A stretch of 14,027 bases of DNA from Thermoleophilia bacterium. Its GTDB lineage: Bacteria > Actinomycetota > Thermoleophilia > Gaiellales > F1-60-MAGs149. The notes under the pieces are model-generated. The model searched no databases, was not told where the DNA came from, and was given only the letters and a program-made list of their open reading frames with translations. The position numbers and the translations under genes were made by a program. Positions 1 to 5,980 of the stretch are shown piece by piece (the stretch's first letter is position 1; every line of letters begins with the position of its first letter). Location of the stretch: NCBI GenBank assembly GCA_016462095.1, contig JAEMTW010000025.1:1-14027 (forward strand), written 5' to 3'.

Positions 1-561
1 CACCTCGAGCGCGGCCGCACCACGATCGATCATGCGATTGAGGTCGGCGGGTTCGAGGCTCTTCAGTTCGTGCAGCGTGCAGCGCGAGAGCAGGGCGGCG
101 ATCACGCCGACGTGGGGGCTCTCAGTCGTCGCGCCAATCAGGATGATCAGGCCCGACTCGACGAGCGGGAGCAGCGCGTCCTGCTGCGCCTTCGTAAAAC
201 GGTGGATCTCGTCGAGAAAGAGGATCGTGCGGCGCCCGTCGCCCGCGAGCCGATCGCGGGCGCGCTCGGTGACAGCGCGGACGTCGGCCTTGCCGGCATC
301 GACGGCCGAGAGCTCCTCGAACGACGAGCCCGTGCGCGCCGCCACGATCCGTGCCAACGTCGTCTTGCCGGTGCCGGGTGGGCCGAACAGGATCATCGAG
401 CCGACCCGGTCCTCCTCGATGGCGCGACGCAGTGGACGACCAGGGCCGACGAGCGATTCTTGGCCGACGACGAGATCAAGATCGTCGGGTCGTAGACGCT
501 CGGGGAGCGGTGCGACGAGACGTCGGCGGTCGTCAGCGGCGGTGAAGAAGAGATCGCTCAT
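1..561 (-). CDS. rarA: Replication-associated recombination protein RarA (AAA+ ATPase), N-terminal part
   Basis: RarA (MgsA, relative of eukaryotic WRNIP1/Mgs1) is a AAA+ ATPase acting at stalled replication forks. The first 187 residues are present and the frame stays open to the left edge; the family is usually about 430-450 residues, so over half is missing. Seen: the RarA-type opening ERLRPDDLDLVVGQ (21-34), Walker A GPPGTGKT (60-67), Walker B ILFLDE (113-118) followed by IHRFTKAQQDALLP, sensor 1 GATTE (143-147), and the arginine-finger segment LLSRC (157-161). The HRF..KAQQDALLP run is typical of RarA and argues against RuvB or DnaX, which share the fold. The ATG at 561 has no Shine-Dalgarno but has TACGCT 9 nt upstream, suggesting a very short leader. 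It is divergent from the membrane protein/tkt unit. Confidence 0.93.
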   Translation of the reverse strand, partial: MSDLFFTAADDRRRLVAPLPERLRPDDLDLVVGQESLVGPGRPLRRAIEEDRVGSMILFGPPGTGKTTLARIVAARTGSSFEELSAVDAGKADVRAVTERARDRLAGDGRRTILFLDEIHRFTKAQQDALLPLVESGLIILIGATTESPHVGVIAALLSRCTLHELKSLEPADLNRMIDRGAAALEV

Positions 562-570
562 GCACTGCGT

Positions 571-600
571 AGCGTAGGCGGATCGTGACGCGTCCTCACA
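571..600 (-). promoter_or_regulatory. Probable rarA promoter
   Basis: On the minus strand TACGCT (576 down to 571) fits the actinobacterial TAnnnT -10 pattern and ends 9 nt before the rarA ATG. No convincing -35 is visible; the expected position (about 594-600) overlaps the -35 proposed for the divergent plus-strand promoter. The call rests on the -10 and the short leader only. Confidence 0.4.
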
Positions 601-622
601 GCGGGCGCGCCTCGGGTAGGCT
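595..622 (+). promoter_or_regulatory. Leaderless-type promoter for the membrane protein/tkt unit
   Basis: CTCACA (595-600), a 16-nt spacer and TAGGCT (617-622) lie 7 nt before the ATG at 630, so the transcript would start at or next to the start codon. The dtxR gene in this window has the same -10 hexamer at the same 7-nt distance, which makes chance less likely. The G-run at 625-629 touches the ATG and is too close to act as a ribosome binding site. Confidence 0.5.
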
Positions 623-629
623 GCGGGGG

Positions 630-911
630 ATGACAGAACCCATCGGTATGTGGATCGGCCTAGGTCTCTGCGCGTTCCTGCCGTTTCTCGGCATTGGTGC
701 CGCGGTTCGCCCAATCTGGATCGCCATGCTGATGGCAGTCGGTGCCTCTGCGATCTGGCTGTGGGGCCTCGGCCTCACTGGGTTCGGAGTTGCCGCTGCT
801 GCCTCGCTACTGGGGGTCCTCGCCGGAAGTGGGTTGCGCCGGTTCTTCATCGCCTTTCGTGCTCGCCGTGTTGCCGCTCGTACTAACGCCTCGTCAGGAG
901 AAGCCACGTGA
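630..911 (+). CDS. Small integral membrane protein of unknown function (93 aa)
   Basis: I do not recognise this protein. It has 93 residues: a four-residue start, hydrophobic segments at about 5-26, 28-46 and 47-67 (two or three membrane helices), then a basic tail rich in Arg (69-84) that by the positive-inside rule should be cytoplasmic. No catalytic motif or signal-peptidase site is visible. The ATG at 630 is chosen because TAGGCT lies 7 nt upstream, giving a leaderless start; an in-frame ATG at 585 would precede that promoter. The stop overlaps the tkt start in a GTGA junction (908-911), so the two genes are very likely co-transcribed and translationally coupled. The tkt ribosome binding site lies inside this gene's last codons. 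Whether the protein has anything to do with transketolase cannot be told from sequence. Confidence 0.7.
   Translation: MTEPIGMWIGLGLCAFLPFLGIGAAVRPIWIAMLMAVGASAIWLWGLGLTGFGVAAAASLLGVLAGSGLRRFFIAFRARRVAARTNASSGEAT
896..910 (+). promoter_or_regulatory. Ribosome binding site fixing the tkt GTG start
   Basis: AGGAG (896-900) stands 7 nt before GTG (908-910), ideal spacing. It supports a GTG start within the GTGA overlap with the upstream gene rather than the later in-frame ATG at 956, which would delete conserved N-terminal sequence. Confidence 0.7.
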
Positions 912-2899
912 CCGACCTCACCGATCGTTCGATCACCACGATTCGAACGCTCGCCATGGACGGCGTGCAGAAGGCGAATTCCGGCCACCCGGGAACGGCA
1001 ATGGCGCTTGCGCCGATCGCGTACCTCTACTACCGCGAGTACCTCAACTACGACCCGCAAGAGCCGCATTGGCCTGGGCGCGACCGCTTTGTTTTGTCGC
1101 CCGGCCACGTCTGCATCCTCCAATACGCGACGCTGCATCTGACGGGCTACGACGTCTCGCTCGATGACCTCAAGCAGTTTCGCCAGTGGGGCTCGCTGAC
1201 ACCAGGACACCCCGAAGTTGGTCACACACCGGGCATTGAAGTGACGACCGGTCCGCTGGGGCAGGGCGTCGGCAACATGGTCGGCTTTGCACTCGCCGAG
1301 CGCATGCTGGCCGAGCGCTACAACCGCCCCGGCCACGAGATTATCGACCATCGTGTCTTCGGTATCTGCTCCGACGGCGACCTGATGGAAGGCGTCGCCC
1401 AAGAGGCCGCTTCGCTCGGTGGTCATCTTGGTCTCGCCAAGATCACGATGATCTACGACGACAATCGCATCACGATTGAGGGCGATACTGGCCTGGCCTT
1501 TACGGAGGACATCGCCAAGCGCTTCGACGCACTCGGGTGGCACGCTCAGCGCCTCGAAGACGGTTGGGTGCTCGACGACGTGCGCGCCGCAATTGACGCT
1601 GCCGAGCAGGACGATCGTCCGTCGATCATTGTGCTGCGCACGCACATCGCACCAGGCTCGCCGAACAAGCAAGACACCGCGGAGGCGCACGGCTCGCCGC
1701 TCGGCGACGAGGAGATCAAGCTGACGAAGGCCAACTACGGCTGGCCCGAGAACGAGCAGTTCCTCGTGCCGGACGACGTGGCCGAGCACATGGACAATCG
1801 CGTTCGTGGCGCCGAGGCCCGCAAGGCGTGGGAGGCGAAGTTCGAGGCGTACCGCGCCGCGCACCCCGAGCTCGCCGCCGAGCTCGAGCGCGTGCTGTCG
1901 GGCGAGCTGCCGGACGGCTGGGATGCCCAGTTGCCGGTCTTCGAGGCCGACCCGAAGGGCATGGCGTCGCGCTCTGCCAGCGGCAAGGTGATCCAGGGCC
2001 TCGCGGCCGGGATCCCCGAGTTCGTTGGCGGCTCCGCCGACCTCGCACCGTCGAACAACACGCATATCGACAACGGTCTGAGCGTCTCCGAGCGCAACTT
2101 TGCCGGCCGCAACCTGCACTTCGGCATCCGCGAGCACGGGATGGGCGCGGTCCTGACCGCGATGGCTCTGCACGGTGGGCTCCGCGTGTTTGGTGCGACG
2201 TTCCTCGTCTTCTCGGATTACATGCGCGGTGCCGTGCGCATCGCGGCGCTATCGAAGGTGCCCGTCACCTACGTCTGGACACACGACTCGATCTGGGTTG
2301 GTGAGGACGGACCGACGCACCAGCCAATTGAGCACGTGATGTCGCTGCGCCTGATCCCGAACCTCGTCGTCGTCCGCCCGGGCGATGCCAACGAGACGCG
2401 CGAGGCCTGGCGCTTCGCGCAGCTGCATCGCAGCGGACCGGTCGCACTGATCCTGACCCGTCAGAACCTGCCGACCGTCGACCGCTCGGTCTTCGCCTCG
2501 GCAGAGGGGCTGCACCGCGGCGCCTACGTCTTGGCCGAAGCCGACGGTGGCACGCCCGACACGATTTTGATTGCCACGGGTTCCGAAGTGCACGACGCCA
2601 TATCGGCACGCGAGACGTTGCAGGCCGAGGGCCTCAAGGTTCGCGTTGTCTCGATGCCGTCGTGGGAAATCTTCGACGAACAGGACGCGGCGTACCGCGA
2701 GTCCGTCCTGCCTGCGGCCATTACGCGACGCGTGTCGTTCGAGGTTGGCGTGACGTCGGGCTGGGAGCGCTGGGTTGGTCAGAGCGGCATCGCGATCGGC
2801 ATCAACCACTACGGCGCCTCGGCACCAGGCGGCACAGTCGCGAAGGAGCTTGGTCTCACGGCCGACGCTGTTGTCGCTGCGGTCCGCTCGCTCCAGTAA
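908..2899 (+). CDS. tkt: Transketolase
   Basis: Transketolase (EC 2.2.1.1) is a cytosolic thiamine-diphosphate and divalent-metal enzyme moving two-carbon units between ketoses and aldoses in the non-oxidative pentose phosphate pathway. At 663 residues it is full length for the bacterial family. In order: the substrate/TPP-binding N-terminal segment ANSGHPGTAMALAP (23-36) with His27; His67 in LSPGHV; His101; the TPP-binding SDGDLMEG (155-162) with metal-site Asn186 in DDNRI; His261; Asp378; catalytic Glu409 in GIREHGMGA; and the second signature GEDGPTHQPIE in the pyrimidine domain, followed by the C-terminal domain. His27, His67, His101, His261, Asp378 and Glu409 correspond closely in position to known active-site residues of yeast transketolase. 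The start is GTG with a good ribosome binding site, overlapping the upstream membrane protein gene. Nothing looks broken. The adjacent genes include no other pentose phosphate or Calvin-cycle enzyme, so a general metabolic role is most likely. Confidence 0.98.
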   Translation: MTDLTDRSITTIRTLAMDGVQKANSGHPGTAMALAPIAYLYYREYLNYDPQEPHWPGRDRFVLSPGHVCILQYATLHLTGYDVSLDDLKQFRQWGSLTPGHPEVGHTPGIEVTTGPLGQGVGNMVGFALAERMLAERYNRPGHEIIDHRVFGICSDGDLMEGVAQEAASLGGHLGLAKITMIYDDNRITIEGDTGLAFTEDIAKRFDALGWHAQRLEDGWVLDDVRAAIDAAEQDDRPSIIVLRTHIAPGSPNKQDTAEAHGSPLGDEEIKLTKANYGWPENEQFLVPDDVAEHMDNRVRGAEARKAWEAKFEAYRAAHPELAAELERVLSGELPDGWDAQLPVFEADPKGMASRSASGKVIQGLAAGIPEFVGGSADLAPSNNTHIDNGLSVSERNFAGRNLHFGIREHGMGAVLTAMALHGGLRVFGATFLVFSDYMRGAVRIAALSKVPVTYVWTHDSIWVGEDGPTHQPIEHVMSLRLIPNLVVVRPGDANETREAWRFAQLHRSGPVALILTRQNLPTVDRSVFASAEGLHRGAYVLAEADGGTPDTILIATGSEVHDAISARETLQAEGLKVRVVSMPSWEIFDEQDAAYRESVLPAAITRRVSFEVGVTSGWERWVGQSGIAIGINHYGASAPGGTVAKELGLTADAVVAAVRSLQ

Positions 2900-2905
2900 C
2901 ACTCC

Positions 2906-2920
2906 GGCACCTTCTGTGCC
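2906..2920 (+). repeat. Small hairpin after tkt
   Basis: GGCAC-CTTCT-GTGCC forms a 5-bp stem with a 5-nt loop 6 nt after the tkt stop. There is no adjacent T-run; a run of five T (2937-2941) comes 16 nt later. It may be a weak terminator or an mRNA-end stem. The next gene starts only 56 nt after tkt, so read-through is plausible. Confidence 0.3.
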
Positions 2921-2955
2921 ACGATACCGCTAGACCTTTTTCGGAGGATTCCCGC

Positions 2956-3255
2956 ATGGCAGACCACGCAGATCATCATCACGAAGTCGCTGAGAAGCCG
3001 AACGCGAGCACGACGATGGGCATCGCGCTCTTCTTTTCGATGGCGGCATTGATGGTGTCGTTCATCGCTGCGATTCGCGCCTCGTACGATCTTCTGACCG
3101 TCGGTCTGGTGCTTGGTGCGATCGGTCTTGGTGTGGGTTTGCTTGGTGTCGTGCTGGCGAAGGCAAAGCACGGGACGACGCGCGGCTTTGCTGTCGTGTT
3201 GTTCCTGAGCGTCCTCGTCGCCGCCCTCTGGGCGCTCGTCGGCTCCAACACGTAG
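2956..3255 (+). CDS. Three-helix membrane protein with His-rich N-terminus (99 aa), unknown function
   Basis: I do not recognise the family. The 99-residue product has a polar N-terminus holding four His within residues 4-9 (DHADHHHE), then three clear hydrophobic segments at about 21-41, 46-68 and 77-95, joined by short loops (a KAKHG turn near 69-73), and a very short C-terminus. No catalytic motif is seen. The start at 2956 is well supported by GGAGG (2943-2947) 8 nt upstream. It follows tkt by 56 nt on the same strand and could be read through from it; I could not assign a promoter of its own. The His cluster could bind a metal or be only a polar cap; this is inference. An odd number of helices puts the two ends on opposite sides of the membrane. 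Confidence 0.75.
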   Translation: MADHADHHHEVAEKPNASTTMGIALFFSMAALMVSFIAAIRASYDLLTVGLVLGAIGLGVGLLGVVLAKAKHGTTRGFAVVLFLSVLVAALWALVGSNT

Positions 3256-3340
3256 GTTCTTCACGGCTGGTTGAGTGGGGCAGAACTGTGCGTTTGCGTG
3301 CGCCTGTCGCGCCGTTAGGTCGTGAGCGGTAGGCAGCGAT

Positions 3341-3382
3341 GCGGGTTCCGCCACGCGCGTAGCGCAAGCCTGCACGAACCGC
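3341..3382. repeat. Nested inverted repeat upstream of the toxin-antitoxin pair
   Basis: Outer arms GCGGGTTC (3341-3348) and GAACCGC (3376-3382) pair over 7 bp with one bulged G. Inside the loop GCGC-GTA-GCGC (3355-3365) makes a second short stem. It lies in the 154-bp gap after the His-rich membrane protein gene and ends 7 bp before the operator of the antitoxin gene. It may be a structured terminator for the upstream gene or a second regulatory site. The rest of the gap (3256-3340) shows nothing I can name. Confidence 0.35.
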
Positions 3383-3389
3383 GCGGGGT

Positions 3390-3408
3390 GTGACACAATT
3401 GTAGTCAC
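3390..3408 (+). promoter_or_regulatory. Operator/promoter of the toxin-antitoxin operon
   Basis: GTGAC (3390-3394) and GTCAC (3404-3408) are perfect inverted 5-bp arms around an 8-bp palindrome ACAATTGT (3395-3402). The element contains a likely extended -10, TGA-CACAAT (3391-3399, four of six TATAAT matches), about 10 nt before the ATG. A repressor bound here would block the promoter. This is the usual autoregulatory layout for Phd/YefM antitoxins, which bind palindromes at their own promoters. No Shine-Dalgarno precedes the ATG, so the transcript is probably leaderless. Confidence 0.6.
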
Positions 3409-3409
3409 C

Positions 3410-3688
3410 ATGATCATTGAACCTGTTCGTACCGTGAAAGCCCGCTTCTCCGAATTCCTTGACCTCGTCGAGCGCGACCATGAGCACGTGCTCATCACCC
3501 GCAACGGGCGCGCCGCTGCCGTGATGATCAGCTACGAACAACTCGAAAGCATGCGCGAGACGATTGCGATTCTCTCCGAGCCGGGGGCGCTCGAGGACTT
3601 GATCCAGGCCGATCGCGACATTGCTGCTGGCACTACCGTTCCTCTGGAAGACGTGATCGAGGAAATCAAGCGCAGGGCGCAGCCCTAA
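3410..3688 (+). CDS. Type II antitoxin, Phd/YefM family
   Basis: The 92-residue product is the antitoxin of a toxin-antitoxin pair: it should neutralise the toxin encoded just downstream and repress their shared promoter. The N-terminal half (about 1-55), VRTVKARFSEFLDLVERD followed by VLITRNGRAAAVMISYEQLESM, is typical of the Phd/YefM DNA-binding fold. The C-terminal part (about 56-92), acidic and Leu/Ile-rich (GALEDLIQADRDI, PLEDVIEEI), is where family members wrap around the toxin. Length is normal. It starts at ATG 3410, one base after a palindromic operator, with no ribosome binding site. The toxin gene begins 3 nt after its stop, so they are co-transcribed. The partner looks RelE/ParE-like rather than Doc-like, so the pair resembles YefM/YoeB- or RelBE-like modules. 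Confidence 0.87.
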   Translation: MIIEPVRTVKARFSEFLDLVERDHEHVLITRNGRAAAVMISYEQLESMRETIAILSEPGALEDLIQADRDIAAGTTVPLEDVIEEIKRRAQP

Positions 3689-3691
3689 GCG

Positions 3692-3955
3692 ATGTACGTT
3701 GTCCGTCTGACGCCCGGAGCGCAGCGTACGTTGAGAGAACACCTCTCACCCGCCGCGGCAGCAGCCGTGGTCGAGCTGCTTGACGGGGCACTGAAGGAGG
3801 CGCCGCATCGGATCGGCCGCTCGCTCGATGAGCCGTTTCAGGGCGAGTACGCGTCGCGGCGAGGTGTCTACCGTGTGATGTACCGAATTGACGACGAGGC
3901 AAAGCTGGTCACGGTCACTCGGATCGCCCATCGGCGAGATGCCTATCGTTCCTAA
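3692..3955 (+). CDS. Type II toxin, RelE/ParE family
   Basis: An 87-residue product of the RelE/ParE superfamily; RelE-type members cleave mRNA on the ribosome, ParE-type members poison gyrase. Seen: an N-terminal strand YVVRLTPGAQRTLRE, a helical region with a poly-Ala stretch (21-25), then the family's C-terminal sheet YRVMYRIDDEAKLVTVTRIAHRRDAYR. Basic and aromatic residues that would line a RelE catalytic cleft are kept (Arg61, Arg65, Arg77, His80, Arg81, Arg82, Tyr85), which favours ribosome-dependent RNase activity over a ParE role; this is inference. The ATG at 3692 comes 3 nt after the antitoxin stop, with no separate promoter, consistent with coupled expression. The gene is complete with no frameshift, so the module may be functional. 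It converges on dtxR with a 26-bp gap. Confidence 0.87.
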   Translation: MYVVRLTPGAQRTLREHLSPAAAAAVVELLDGALKEAPHRIGRSLDEPFQGEYASRRGVYRVMYRIDDEAKLVTVTRIAHRRDAYRS

Positions 3956-3960
3956 CGATT

Positions 3961-3980
3961 CGGCCGCACGCAGTCGGCCG
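3961..3980. terminator. Possible bidirectional terminator hairpin
   Basis: CGGCCG (3961-3966) and CGGCCG (3975-3980) pair into a 6-bp all-GC stem with the 8-nt loop CACGCAGT. It sits in the 26-bp gap between the convergent stops of the toxin gene and dtxR, where a two-way terminator is expected. No T-run follows on either strand; U-less terminators are described in high-GC actinobacteria. Confidence 0.45.
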
Positions 3981-3981
3981 G

Positions 3982-4656
3982 CTAGACGCGAACGCTGATC
4001 TCCGTCACGGTCGTCAGAGCCAGGGTGGACGACGTCCCATCGACCGAGAGAGTGATCACGCCCGCCAGCTCGTCGACGCTCTCGACGGAGACGGTGGCGC
4101 CAGGCCGCAGGCCACGCTCGGCCAAGTACTGCAACAGGCGAGGGTCGCGATCTGAGACGCGCAGAATCTCGACGGCCGTCCCCGCCGCCACGGCGGTTAG
4201 CCGTTGCCATGGATCCGACGGCACGGTTCCGTCTCGTGCTGGGATCGGGTCACCATGGGGGTCGCGCTCGGGTTGGCCGAGGGCGGCGGCGATGCGGTCC
4301 TCGAGACCCTCGGAGATGACGTGCTCAAGGCGGTCGGCCTCGGCGTGCACCTCCTCCCACGACATGCCTAACTGCTCGACGAGATAGAGCTCGAGCAGGC
4401 GGTGATGGCGGAGCACCTCGAGCGCGACCTGCTCGCCGCGTGGCGTCAAGACGACGCCACGGTACGGCTCGTGCTCGACAAGCTTGTACTGGTCGAGCTT
4501 CTTCATCATCCCCGTCACCGAGGCGGTCGAGACCTGAAGGCGGTCGCTCAGCGCCTGCGTCTGCACGGGGCCACCACCCGTGTCTTCAGCGATCTGGTGG
4601 ATCGCCTTTAGGTAGTCCTCCATCGCGGGACTGATCGTCGAGGTGCGCGCGCTCAT
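3982..4656 (-). CDS. Metal-dependent transcriptional regulator, DtxR/MntR family
   Basis: A 224-residue cytosolic repressor of the DtxR/IdeR/MntR family, which binds DNA when loaded with Fe2+ or Mn2+. It has the three-domain DtxR layout: winged helix (about 9-74, recognition region QVSTASVTGMMKKLD), dimerisation/metal domain (about 75-141) and a C-terminal SH3-like FeoA-type domain (about 155-224). Aligned to DtxR, the ancillary-site residues His85, Glu89 and His104 are kept (DtxR His79, Glu83, His98). In the primary site Glu111 and His112 match Glu105 and His106, but DtxR Met10 is Asp14 and Cys102 is Asp108. MntR has acidic residues at both positions (Asp8, Glu99), so Mn2+ is the more likely co-repressor. 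The ATG at 4656 has a leaderless promoter 7 nt upstream; a longer frame to 4743 only overlaps the M20 gene. It is last in the erpA-S4-M20 gene string but can be transcribed alone. Confidence 0.92.
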   Translation of the reverse strand: MSARTSTISPAMEDYLKAIHQIAEDTGGGPVQTQALSDRLQVSTASVTGMMKKLDQYKLVEHEPYRGVVLTPRGEQVALEVLRHHRLLELYLVEQLGMSWEEVHAEADRLEHVISEGLEDRIAAALGQPERDPHGDPIPARDGTVPSDPWQRLTAVAAGTAVEILRVSDRDPRLLQYLAERGLRPGATVSVESVDELAGVITLSVDGTSSTLALTTVTEISVRV

Positions 4657-4663
4657 TCCGCGA

Positions 4664-4692
4664 AGCCTACCCCGTTCTATGCCTATTGACAG
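4664..4692 (-). promoter_or_regulatory. Leaderless promoter of the dtxR-family gene
   Basis: On the minus strand CTGTCA (4692 to 4687, four of six matches to TTGACA), a 17-nt spacer and TAGGCT (4669 to 4664) end 7 nt before the ATG at 4656. No properly spaced Shine-Dalgarno exists, fitting a leaderless mRNA. The -35 lies in the last codons of the M20 peptidase gene, so the regulator can be expressed separately from the genes upstream. Confidence 0.55.
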
Positions 4693-5759
4693 AGTCGCCG
4701 TACGACCTCGATGCGTGGCGCCACCGATGCTGCGTCGATCCACTCGTCTGGACTGTGATCGCCACCACCGATCGGCCCCAGCCCATCGACGGTCGGAACG
4801 CCAAGGCTCGAAGACCAGGAACCGTCAGAGGCACCGGCTGCGAGCACCTCGCTACCGCGAGCACCGACGCTCTCCAGCAGCGCCAGCGTGCGCTCGGCGA
4901 GCGCCGCGTCGCGGGTCAGAGGAGGAAACCCTGGCTCGTCAGAACGTCGTACAACAACACCATCGTGCTCGCCAAACTGGCCGACGATTCCCGTCGCCCA
5001 GCGCAGGTCCTCAACGCTGGCCGCGCGCAGATCGACGGAGGCCGCGGCATGAGCGGGAACGGTGTTCTTGCCGATACCGCCGTGCAGTTCGGTGATCGTC
5101 GCCTGCAGCCCTGGGCGCGCGGCGTGCAGCGTGTCCTCGATGCGGAGTGCCTCGCGCGTGAGCGCCATCAGGGCGGAGCGACCACTATCGCGCTCGGTGC
5201 CGGCATGGGCAGCGCGACCTTCGGCCTCGATGGTCAGCCAGGTGCAGGCCATCCGCGAGGTCACGATTGAGCCATCGGCGCGGCCGCACTCCAGGCAAAT
5301 TGCCGCGTCGGCGCCGCGCCACTCGTCGAGGCACGTGGGCTCGTCCGAGCGGGCCTCTTCGTCGGGGACGATCCAAAATTCCACGCGGCCGTGTGTTGAC
5401 GTCGGATCGGCAGCAAGTTCGGCCAGCGCCGAGAGGCCGACCAGGAGGCCGCCCTTCATGTCAGCCACGCCGGGGCCCAAGACGCGGTCGCCCTCAACCC
5501 GGACCGGACGGGCAGTCGCAGTCCCGGTGGGATAGACGGTGTCGTGATGCCCGATCAAGAGCGTGCGGGCTGTGCCCGTGCCCTGTGTGACGAGGACGAC
5601 GATCGGGCCGGTTGGTGTCTCGCGGATCTCGACCTCGAGCCCGTCGGCCCGACCCCAGTTGGCGAGGAGGGCAGCGGTCTGAGCGAGCGCTGCTGCATCG
5701 CCCGTCGGCGAATCCAAGCCGCAGAGTGCGGTCAGGCGCGCGAGCCACTCGGGCGACAC
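4683..5759 (-). CDS. M20-family metallopeptidase (glutamate carboxypeptidase-like)
   Basis: A 358-residue di-zinc hydrolase of the M20 family (CPG2/ArgE/DapE group), which cuts terminal amino acids or acyl groups from small substrates. The metal-site motifs are complete: His71 and Asp73 in GHHDTV, bridging Asp100 in GVADMKGG, catalytic Glu134 with ligand Glu135 in PDEEARS, Glu157 in CLECGRADG, and His335 in GGGDHSPDEW. His185 in AAHAG marks the inserted dimerisation domain (about 168-275). The closest resemblance by eye is to the glutamate carboxypeptidase branch; the substrate is not readable. No signal peptide, so cytosolic. GTG 5759 is chosen as start because it follows the S4 stop by one base and has GAGG upstream; ATG 5792 would add 11 residues, overlap the S4 gene and lacks a ribosome binding site. 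Its place inside an Fe-S/metal gene string is unexplained. Confidence 0.88.
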   Translation of the reverse strand: MSPEWLARLTALCGLDSPTGDAAALAQTAALLANWGRADGLEVEIRETPTGPIVVLVTQGTGTARTLLIGHHDTVYPTGTATARPVRVEGDRVLGPGVADMKGGLLVGLSALAELAADPTSTHGRVEFWIVPDEEARSDEPTCLDEWRGADAAICLECGRADGSIVTSRMACTWLTIEAEGRAAHAGTERDSGRSALMALTREALRIEDTLHAARPGLQATITELHGGIGKNTVPAHAAASVDLRAASVEDLRWATGIVGQFGEHDGVVVRRSDEPGFPPLTRDAALAERTLALLESVGARGSEVLAAGASDGSWSSSLGVPTVDGLGPIGGGDHSPDEWIDAASVAPRIEVVRRLCQ

Positions 5760-5760
5760 G

Positions 5761-5976
5761 TCAGACCTCGACGACGCGGACGGGATCCGCATCGGGGACG
5801 GTCACGACGTCGCCATCGCGCAGCGTACGACCGCGGCGCTCATCGACAACATCGTTGACCTTCACAACGCCTTCAGAGAGCAGCGCTTTGGCGTCGCCAC
5901 CGGTATCGACGAGGCCCGCGAACTTGAGCAACTGGCCGAGATCGATCCCGCCGCTGCGTACCTCGACATCGCGCAC
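5761..5976 (-). CDS. Small S4-domain RNA-binding protein (YbcJ-like)
   Basis: The whole 71-residue product is one S4 RNA-binding domain, the fold found in ribosomal protein S4 and pseudouridine synthases. Seen: LGQLLKFAGLVDTGGDAK (13-30), the alpha-L core including the LKFAG..DTGG..AK pattern of the YbcJ-type stand-alone S4 proteins, then GVVKVNDVVDERRGRTLRDGD (36-56) with the VKVN turn and an Arg-rich loop, ending in a short strand. YbcJ-type proteins have about 70 residues, so the length is normal. The RNA target is unknown. The start is GTG 5976, 4 nt after the erpA-like stop; there is no clear Shine-Dalgarno, so translation is probably coupled to the upstream gene. The stop is one base before the M20 GTG. 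Confidence 0.85.
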   Translation of the reverse strand: MRDVEVRSGGIDLGQLLKFAGLVDTGGDAKALLSEGVVKVNDVVDERRGRTLRDGDVVTVPDADPVRVVEV

Positions 5977-5980
5977 GGAA

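Noticed and set aside
596..2173. 525-codon open frame on the minus strand opposite tkt
   Set aside because: It lies wholly opposite a certain transketolase and a second gene, has no recognisable domain, and long antisense frames are common in GC-rich DNA.
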